Assembly: GCA_014925825.1 (NCBI GenBank) | Contig: JACGCK010000190.1 | Span: 1-64,000, forward strand | Direction of reading: 5' to 3' | Source: Pholiota molesta | Taxonomy: Eukaryota > Basidiomycota > Agaricomycetes > Agaricales > Strophariaceae | Length of the DNA stretch: 64,000 nt | In this document: positions 55,791-64,000 of the stretch, piece by piece | Layout: every line of letters starts with the position of its first letter | Position numbering within the stretch: position 1 is the first letter of the stretch | Program-made: the position numbers and the translations under genes | Notes under the pieces: model-generated | The model's input: only the letters and a program-made list of their open reading frames with translations | What the model was told of the DNA's origin: nothing | Database searches by the model: none

Positions 55791-57314
55791 TCATGTACGT
55801 TTCGCAGCAGCCTTCCACACCTGTCCACCGATGCCCATCCCCGTGCCGAAGCCCCCGAAAGCGGCTACTGGCCCGGTGGAGACCGCAGGAACACTCGCGG
55901 GCACAGCCGGGGGTCCTTGGAAGGAGGAGCGGAAGGAGGATGCGGGCGCGGATTGGATGGAGAGGAATTTGTTCGGAGGGGCCTGTCGTCGCTGTTAAAC
56001 TAAACATGCTACGTTAGATAGAACACTTTGGAAAGACCGAAAAGAGTTACCTGGAATTCCAGTCCGATGTTATCCGCTCGCTGACATCCAGCAGCTTGAT
56101 TAAGCGCTTCCCATTCCATTCAGCTTCTCCACGTCCTCCTTGCTCCTTGTCCACACCTGGATACGGTCGACCTTGCTCCTCAGACTGACCACGGCGCCGC
56201 AGATCTCGTCGTTTTCCTCCAGCTCCTCGCCAACAAGTGCCATCGCCAGCCAGCCCCAGCACCTGTCGAGTAGCGCAGGATTGTTTTTCATCGTGAGCAC
56301 CCACTTCCCGCCTTCCGCGTTCGCTGGATCCTCCCACATCGGCTTAATTCCCGACTTGAATATGTGATAATTGGAATTCTTTTCGAGCTTCGACGGAGGC
56401 TTGAGCCAGTTGAAGTACCGGCAGAATTCCTCGACAGTGTCGAACTCGCCGATGACCGTCAGGCCTGCCTCGTACTCCGTACTCTCCGGCGGGTGCGTTG
56501 CGGAAAAGGGTGGCTCACCCGCGGCAGCAGCAGCAGCAGCGGCGGCGGCCGAGGTCACTCCGGGCGGAGGCTGGTTGAAGCCGTGGCCCGTCGCGGCGGT
56601 CGCGGGGGTATATGGGAATTTGGCCTTGGTGTCGTGGTAGATTGTCCAGGGGAACTGCAGCGGGTGCTCGGGCGCTTTCATCGGCACGCCCGGGGTCTTC
56701 GGATCCTCAATCATCTCTGGCTCAGGGGGCATCGCCGACCCGTCGATGCTGAGCTGTGACGCACGCTGCTTCGCGAGGCGGGCGGTGATCGCATCCAGAC
56801 TCGGGATGTTCTTGTACCCCACCTTCTTCTTGGGGGCCTCCGGGATGACCGCGGCAGCGACCTTCGCCGCGGCGTCCAGAGGGGTGTTCTCCTGGTTGAG
56901 CTTGTCCAGGCCTTCTGTCGTCAGCGGGTCGCCGCCCGCTGCGGCCCCGCCTGTTGTTGCAGCGCTCTGGTGCGAGGCGTTGCTGGTGGCAGGCGAGGCA
57001 GATCGCGTGCTGGAGGGGTTGACGGCCATGGAATCGGCATTGGAAGTCACTGTATTCACGCTGGTCGTCGATCCTGTGCGCAATGCAAAGGCTGGGAGAC
57101 GTGGGCGAGGTGCCGAGGTCGTCGTGGGCTGCAGCGGGGGGGCAGTGCCGCCGTTCGCGGCAGCTTGATTACTGGTGATCCTAGCTGCAAGCTGGTTCAG
57201 CGACGGCAGTCGGACACCGCCCGTTTTCTTCGTCGTTGTCGTCGTCGTCGAAGATGAAGCAGCTGTCGTCGCCGCCGCCGTTGCAGTTGTCGTTGGCTCT
57301 GAAGATTCGCTCAT
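55791..57314 (-). CDS. Divergent eIF4E-family mRNA cap-binding protein
   Basis: Translation initiation factor 4E relative. ATG chosen at 57314 (CCACCATGAGC context); an in-frame ATG at 57380 is also possible. A long Ser/Thr/Ala-rich N-terminus contains two similar motifs, RLPSLNQLAARI and NIPSLDAITARL. The eIF4E core begins HPLQFPWTIYHDTKAK. It has an Ala/Pro-rich insertion (ten Ala) before TVIGEFDTVEEFCRYFNWL, then HIFKSGIKPMWEDP (cap-binding Trp-Glu), GGKWVL, DRCWGWLAMALVGE and SKVDRIQVWTR. Position 56 of human eIF4E (cap-stacking Trp) is Tyr (TEYEAGL), and position 73 (eIF4G contact Trp) is Cys. Two homopolymer losses (about 56107 and 56075) hide the true end GMGKRLIKLLDVSER. After an intron the last exon gives a Pro/Gly-rich tail ending AAAKRT, stop 55791-55793. 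Confidence 0.88.
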
Positions 57315-60300
57315 GGTGGCAGGAAGAAAGGAGCGACGCTCACCAAACAAAGCATCACCGAAGGCAACCATCGACATCATTGATCAGGCAGGCGATGACT
57401 GACCTTAATCTGATAAGATTTTAAATGTTTCAGCTACACAATGAGTTGATACTAATTAATATAAAAGGTTCGTTGAAAAGATAGAAAGTAAAATACACCA
57501 GCCATTGTATATACCACACCGTCGCGCCAGCCTAAGGCGGTGAAGATGTAGTCTTCTTTGCGGACTCTGTTGTGATGAACAATTGATCACATTCGTGCTT
57601 ATGAAGATGAGGACACAATAATGACAGATCTCTGCAAATAGAGGTTCCATGAAAGGCATGGAGTGGTTATTTATTATTTCGAAGGCCGATGAAGGGTAGC
57701 TTTCTGTAAGCTTTCTGAGCGCTGGAACACAAGATGCACGAAACGGCGCAAATTGATTCCTTGGGCTCTCTATCGTCCGCGTCCGGTAAAATTTTCACAG
57801 CTAAACCGGAGTCGACTTCGTCACCGATATATTTGCTTTGGCAGCGTGGGGTTTGCGGATAGTATTTCAAGATCATCGAATTTTATATCAACGCCCTTGG
57901 CATGTATCACTACAGTGGCGAACAGATCTCTTCGAAAACGGAAGCAGAAAGAACTCGTATGGCTTTCCATTGAAGATCAAAGTAGACGGAATTCTCGCAG
58001 CGCATAGTTCAGAGAATGTGACGGTGAGGACAAAGAGATCACAAATAACTCAGAGCAGGTAGCAATTCATGAATGTAGGGCCTAGGCGAAGTCATTTTTC
58101 AGGTGGACAGAGATACTTACTCGACTTCCTAAGCGCCAAAGTCATCTGTAATATATCACCGAGACCGTTCTTCGCAAATTCCAAACCAGGCGCCTCAGTA
58201 TTTTCTGTTGGAGCATGAAATTTGCTAGCAGAAACTCTCTGCTAGTAAGTCTGGAAATATGCCGATTCAACCTTGTTGCATTCAATAAAATTTATATTAC
58301 TTATAGATATCATGGCTAATAGATACCGTCGGTCGGGAAGGGATGCTGTAGACTGCCTTCAAGACGAGCCCGATGAGGCCACGCCACGTCGTTGTCCTTT
58401 GTTCAAAGACTTTTCATAATCATAGTGAACAAGATTCAAGACAAAGAGGTCGCTCAGCCCAGGCGGAAATATGGGGAAATGTTTTGAGCTTGTGGCATCG
58501 TTGGTATCGTTGAATCCATCTGGGATGATGGTATGGTGTGAGGCAAAATTGCAGGAAACTACAATTGATTGGCGATTGATTTGATATCAATTGACAAGAA
58601 CTGAGTTCATTTTCGGGTTGCTTCCCAGCGTAAATTTTAAGCGCTCGAAAATTCATCCTCACTCGCCCACAGTCGCCCACTCAACCCACTCGACGCTCGA
58701 GTTTTGAATACTGTATAATTATCTCTGAACAACCAATACTCACATACTCTGCAGTCGTGTCATTCAATACTTACGCTCGTAATCGTCGAATTCGCAAGAT
58801 GCGTCACTACGATAATCCGAAAAACGATTGGCCCCCGACTTCAAATCCGTTTCAAAACACTAGACCGATGTAGGATTTTTCCTGGGAATTCGAACGTGTT
58901 TGGCTACCTGCTGAGCACCTTAGATTAAGTTATAAACGCATATAAGTGCGTGCTTGTGCCCATGACTTGTGCAGCTGAGCGATAGCTGCCCAGGTGACCC
59001 GTCACCGTGACCACTTGACTGTCAGGGTGCTGGGAGCCCAACCAACCTGCACACTGTGTTTCTATAAAGGACAGTCATCAACGTCCAAATCCCCTTGCCC
59101 ACTTTCTCCTTCCTCGATTTCATCTTCCATGCCTGCTCCTGGAAGCCCTACTTCTCTCTGACTTGTACGGACCTTCCAATCATCCCGACGGAACCTACGC
59201 GATATTCATGGCGGGCCGGTCTCTCTATTCTTGCACAGCTGTCCACGTCACGTTCTCAGCTCGTCAAGAAAACTTGATTTTGCATAGAACGGTTCAGAGA
59301 ACGGGTCCTATTCTCTGACCGATGTGTTGAAGTATGTTGAGGTCTGTCGAGGTGCCTGGGGTCCTGCTGTTGCGTTTACCGTCGCACCGGTCGGATCTAA
59401 CTACCCTGTTTGGAAAATCGATAGCACATCGAGGACATCTATGTCGTCAGAGCGGAAAGGACAACGAAGTAGCTGGGACTGGCAATAAAGACTGGTGAGT
59501 CTACTACATACTATCAAATTTTATCTGATTAATCTAGTCACGACTCGTCAAGCGGATACGCACAGATACACATCTTTCAAAGCAGTGAGGAAGATCTGGA
59601 GGTTCCACCGCCAAAACCAAGATGCGCTCTACAATTTATTGTCTGCGGAGAAGAATGCATACAGATGATATGATAATCTCCTCGCGGCATTAGGTGGGTA
59701 ATTGGTTAATCCAAACTGTACACAACTGACAGTCTCCTGCCGAAAGTCGCGGTAATATTCCTTCGTTCTATGCATTCAGTTTTGCGCTCATATCTTCGGA
59801 GTGCTCATATTTCTGCCCTGCAGAGTATGGTTGACCTGATAGCTCGAGGTGTTCTGCGAACGTCCAACGGGACACATCCTGGCTCTCATTTCTAAATGAT
59901 GATCGTCTTTGGTTCGTCTCCCCAAGATTAACAAATTTACCGCGGGTCGCGGAAGAGTTCCCGGTGTTCAGTATGGAGAACGACTCCACATCAAGGGCTC
60001 GTTGTGAACCGAGGCGCAAACTCTATCCTCTTGGACCACCATTCTAAACCGCCTCCTAGCTCTAGACTCTGAGCTTGTTCAACTCCCGCGGTCTCTGGAT
60101 TTCCCACTTTCATTTCCTGCTTCGGGAACGTGAATTCTGGAACTGATTCCTGGCGACTGCGAAGGTGAGTTCTCAATGGAATTACCCCGCATTCGCGCAG
60201 ATCGACCCCGCATTTGCATGACTCGTTATGGGGCTTTATGGGGAAATGCGTGAACTTGCACGAATTGGCAATTTAAGAACATAATTTGTTTCTCCCACAT

Positions 60301-62890
60301 GGCGCGCTTCGGTCTGCTTCGGTTCCATTTCGTAGACGTTCTTCAACTTCTTCCTTCTCCCATCCAGGCGACATTGTTGGTGGGCCTGAACCTGCCTGAA
60401 CTCGGTAGTTGGAATGCGCGAAAAGGTTGGGTGTACTAGTACTACTATAGTACTATGTTCTGTGTCTTGCGTATCCGAATCGGCGTTCCGCCATGGTTTC
60501 CCGAGAATAAACCGACTCCGACAAATCATCTCCAAGGCTAGTGATGCTACATAGTCCAGCTTAGTCCAGCATGTCTACGAATGTGTGTTGGAAATTGGCG
60601 TGCAGTGGCTTGCTCTGGGACTTGGGGACATCTCATCTTGATCTGTCAGAAAGACCCCCCTATATTTCCCTGATGCGTTCCGAAAGTCGCCAATCAGCGA
60701 CGAGCGTGCGTAGATGGGCGTCCAATCTTCTGATTGCAGTTTGCGTTTGCGTCGCGAGCCTTGATCTCAACACTTGCCCACTGCGTGAGTCCCCTTCAGG
60801 CATTTGTATGTATTCAATGTTGTCGAACACTGTCTTATTCGGCAATGACATTGTCTTTGTTGAGGCCGATACAGCCTCACAGGAAACATTCATGGAGGTT
60901 TTCTCTATTTAATACTGCTGCGTCTATATCTAGATATCTAGCCAGAAAACCCTTCGTCATCGACATTCGTATACCCCATTCATCGGTGCCGAAATACACT
61001 TGAATCCTGAAGTATTCGGGGTCTTTCGCATGAGCTACCCCATATTTATTTCGATCATGAGTGGGTAACGCCGTAACGGATTACCGGATTAAATTCCGAT
61101 CTCAAGAAGGAAATTGTAACATGTTTACATTGCATTCGGTATGGACAGGCACTCTTTCTCATCCTAGCCCTCTTCTGTCAATTTATCCTGAATTTATCCG
61201 TGTCTCACATCCTCGATTTGGTCTGGAATCTCTATGGATACCTTTTGTTTCAAAGACTTGAATTCTCTTGAATTGGGAGGCTGAATAGGTCGGACGGCCT
61301 GATTCATTGCCGTTTTTCACAAGCTATGTAGAATCTATTCATATTGCTTCTGTGTTCTCTGAGGAGAACTTCATGGCGTTAACTGGTCGTGGTAAATCTC
61401 GTGGACTCCCAGGAGCAAGCTTTTCGGTATGACGAGGCCTTCATTGTTCTTACGAATTCCCTCCATCAAGTTCAGCGACGAATCTTTTTCACACAACTCC
61501 ACGGCCGCATCGAATTCTTTCCTTCTCTTCGCTATGGGAATAGTCAGAAATTAGGCCTTATGGCGTCTATCGTCTTCCTGAGCCTTCTCTATGCACAATT
61601 TTGGGTCAGAAGTAGAAGAGGACTTTCCGTGTGATATATTCTCTGCTTCACAGAGTTTCGTGCCAGGCGTTGACTCCACTTGGCAATCCACATTCTATTC
61701 GCACAGCAATTTCCTTGGGAATACTGAATTTGGTGATTAGAGCGTCTGCTATTCTGGGCCAGTTTCTAGCGTCCCGTGAGATTTACCTTGCAAAGTTTGC
61801 TGCTGAAGAATGGATTACGTCTACAACTGACGCTCTCCTCATGAAGATGAATAGATATCTTATTCATGAGGCCAGCTTCTCAGATATGAGGCTCTCGACA
61901 TTGAAGCTTTGCACTGACCTCCGAGTGACCTCGTTGGCTGTTCGCTGTCCAGACTTCTAGCATCACTGGTACTTATGAAGTTGATATTCTATTTTTCATA
62001 CCCTGAGAATGAGACTTTCTCATGGTACCTACGTGCGGGAGCGAAAAGAATAGGATATGCGCACCGTACGTCCGCTTGAAGGTGAGTAAATACGTCTCTT
62101 AAACTTTAGAATCATCGATAGTTTCCTTCCAAAATCTCATGTCATATGCACTGGAGTAACTTCGTTTCCTTGCTATCGCGTTGTCTGTTTTCTTTTTGAT
62201 AACCGTCATTGAAAATATTCTCAGAGAGTATTTCTGTTGCGGCTTGGTGCTAGGAGGTCGTTTTTATAGAATATACCTTCTCGAACATAGATTCTACCAG
62301 GATTTCGTTGATTTGGCTACCAATTTGGTTTGGACTCATTGACGCATATATCTCGCTGGCCTCGGTACTTAGAATTACTCCGCTGTCCACGTCTTGTGTT
62401 TTTTGACGTCTAAAACTATCGTGTTCAAGATGGTACATGTTTACCATTGTGCCCGGTTGATCAGGGTCAAGTACATAACCGGCACTTTGTTCCCCTTCAT
62501 ACAACTATACCCAACCTATATCATTGCTCATTGGCTTGTCTTGAAATAGCTGGTCGCTCCGTATTCTCCGTTACATTAACCCATGTTAAGAAGCTCTTAT
62601 ACGGCCGTTCTCAAAAATTCAGAACCCAATGTTGTCGCACATTTTACAGATCTTCAATCCCTTCCTTGTTCTGAAATTTGGTCCATACATGTCAGTATAG
62701 CGGCCTTTCAGCATCGTGAATGTTCAAAAAGCCCATGAAGCATGTGCATGTTCCTCCATGGCCGGATGCTCTCGATAATCAACGAGAACCATAGATCTGG
62801 CGATTGTTACTGACCGTAAACGTATATGCTCGGCCAAGTGCCGAAAAATTAATTTACATATATGTGACAAAAACTATATACTTATAAGAA
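57315..62890. other. Gene-poor region without recognisable features
   Basis: About 5.6 kb. Open frames are short (the largest about 110 codons, at 60571-60912 and 61631-61960, plus) and none shows a known motif. Two abutting frames at 61389-61634 and 61631-61960 could be parts of a decayed gene, but no family is recognised. Mixed base composition, no clear transposon ends and no tRNA-like structure were seen. Confidence 0.55.
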
Positions 62891-62924
62891 ATTTTACACA
62901 TATATGGCACACCTTAAGAGCACT

Positions 62925-63345
62925 ATATATGTGATCGAGAGGTGTTATAGATGAGTTCTGCGCGCGCGAACAGAAAAAGTCTGCTCGCGCGCGCAAAAGT
63001 TCTGTTCGCGCGCGCGCGAGCAACTCTGAGCCGGCCCGGTAGGCCGGGCTAGCTTTTCGGCCTCGTAGGACGGGAGGCACGGACATTTGTGGCACAATTT
63101 GGGTATCTACGGAAAGCTACGGGCGAGGAGAACACGTTGGTGCAACTTATAACTCGATTTGGGATCTTGGAAAGGGAGGAGGGGGAGATACATTGAGTGT
63201 GGCCTCTAGTTCAGTTGTTACAGGCTGCTATTTCTGAAAATATAAAATATATTAGGTATATACAGGTTGGTATTGACTATAGGTACGCTTCCGGGTACAG
63301 TTTGGAAGCTTCCGGAGCCTAGGGGGTGCGGGAGAGCCTGAGGAA
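62925..63345 (+). repeat. Left inverted arm of element at 62900-63960
   Basis: Inverted match of about 63535-63950, with a nested alternating CG tract (about 62959-63020) that itself contains short inverted copies (GAACAGAAAAAGTCTGCTCG and TTTTGCGCGCGCGAGCAGAC types). Confidence 0.8.
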
Positions 63346-63534
63346 GCCTCTCTGTCGGGCGAAGGCCTTGCCAGCGGAGGGCTCTGCCAAATATATACAA
63401 GCAACCGGCACGGACAGCTGATTTGCCGGGCCCGATACCTTTGACGGCCGAATTTCCCCACGGCTGCCGATGGCTGAATGATCCGAGCCTACGCTTGGCC
63501 ATGTTTGTCAACGCCTTCTGAATCATGCCACTGA

Positions 63535-63950
63535 AACGGCGAGATGCTCTCCCGCATTCCCTAGGCTCCGGAAGGTTCCAAACTATACCCCAATACCTTC
63601 CTATAGTCAATATCAACCTGTAAATACCTAGTATATTTTATATTCTCAGAAATAGCAGCCTGTAACCACTGAACTAGATGCTAAACTCAAGGTATCTCCC
63701 CCTCCTCCCTTTCCAAGATCCCAAATTGAATTATAAGTTGCACCAACGTGTTCTCCTCGCCCGTAGCTTTCCGTAGATACCGAAATTGTGCCACAAATGT
63801 ACGTGCCTCCCGCCCTACGAGGTCGAAAAGCTGGGCCGGCCTACCGGGCCGGCTCAGAGTTGCTCGCGCGCGCGCGAACAGAACTTTTGCGCGCGCGAGC
63901 AGACTTTTTTTGTTCGCGCGCGCAGAACTCGTCTATAACACCGTTAGATC
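63535..63950 (-). repeat. Right inverted arm of element at 62900-63960
   Basis: Reverse complement of the left arm with scattered substitutions; closely similar throughout the blocks compared. Confidence 0.8.
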
Positions 63951-64000
63951 ATATATATAGTGTATGGACCGCCAGATGCACATTTATTCCCACGTGCGCG

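Larger units (their letters stand above)
62900..63960. mobile_element. Second long inverted-repeat (fold-back) element
   Basis: Left arm about 62925-63345 and right arm about 63535-63950 are inverted copies. Both contain GGTGTTATAGA(T/C)GAGTTC, the CG-rich TCTGCTCGCGCGCGCAAAAG and GAGCAACTCTGAGCCGGCC blocks, GGCACAATTT-GGTATCTACG, GGCGAGGAGAACACGTTGG, GATCTTGGAAAGGGAGGAGG and a GTTTGGAA-CTTCCGGAGCC end. The spacer (about 63350-63530) is unique and non-coding. Similarity may continue outward through CACTATATAT. Target duplication and true ends could not be fixed because the right side meets the window edge. Confidence 0.8.

Noticed and set aside
59095..59277. Cytochrome b5/MAPR-like fragment (frame reading HPDGTYAIFMAGR)
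   Set aside because: Only a weak resemblance over a dozen residues, with stops on both sides and no haem-binding context.

Overview
The window looks like nuclear DNA of a filamentous basidiomycete (Agaricomycotina type). Genes are split by many 50-70 nt introns with GTAAGT/GTGAGT-like donors, the coding exons are GC-rich, and the content (RNAi-type RNA-dependent RNA polymerase, fungalysin proteases, chromovirus-type Gypsy element, OTT_1508-like deaminase, F-box protein) is typical of mushrooms. No tRNA, rRNA or CRISPR was seen.

Layout. 1-5716: a Ty3/Gypsy element entering from the left and ending in an LTR; its integrase is interrupted by a 3.1 kb non-coding fold-back DNA transposon (1461-4588) with roughly 0.9-1.1 kb inverted arms and a 9-bp target duplication. 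5717-11365: a tandem duplication, each unit carrying an array of degenerate ~110 bp repeats and a minus-strand short-chain dehydrogenase gene. 11675-12393: HAP3/NF-YB. 13177-25044: fungalysin 1, a decayed remnant of an RdRP-helicase gene, a secretory cyclophilin, then a large minus-strand gene joining an RNA-dependent RNA polymerase to a Upf1/Hrr1-like SF1 helicase, divergent from a small P-loop ATPase gene. 25208-36585: two copies of EXO70 about 9 kb apart, one lacking its normal 3' end and one full of indels, separated by gene-poor repetitive DNA. 39421-57314: fungalysin 2, an aldo/keto reductase, a conserved-looking unknown protein, SEC31, an OTT_1508-like deaminase, an F-box protein and a divergent eIF4E. 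57315-64000: no recognisable gene, then a second large inverted repeat (about 62900-63960).

The genes do not form an obvious pathway cluster. Housekeeping secretion functions (SEC31 of COPII, EXO70 of the exocyst, ER cyclophilin) and secreted proteases lie side by side. The most interesting locus is the RdRP-helicase gene: in fission yeast the RdRP Rdp1 and the SF1 helicase Hrr1 are separate subunits of one silencing complex, and here both activities are encoded in one contiguous series of exons.

A data caveat affects most genes. Reading frames of conserved genes, including SEC31, are repeatedly broken by single-base losses that nearly always fall in short homopolymers. This looks more like uncorrected sequencing error than real pseudogenisation, so frame breaks should not be taken as biology without read support.
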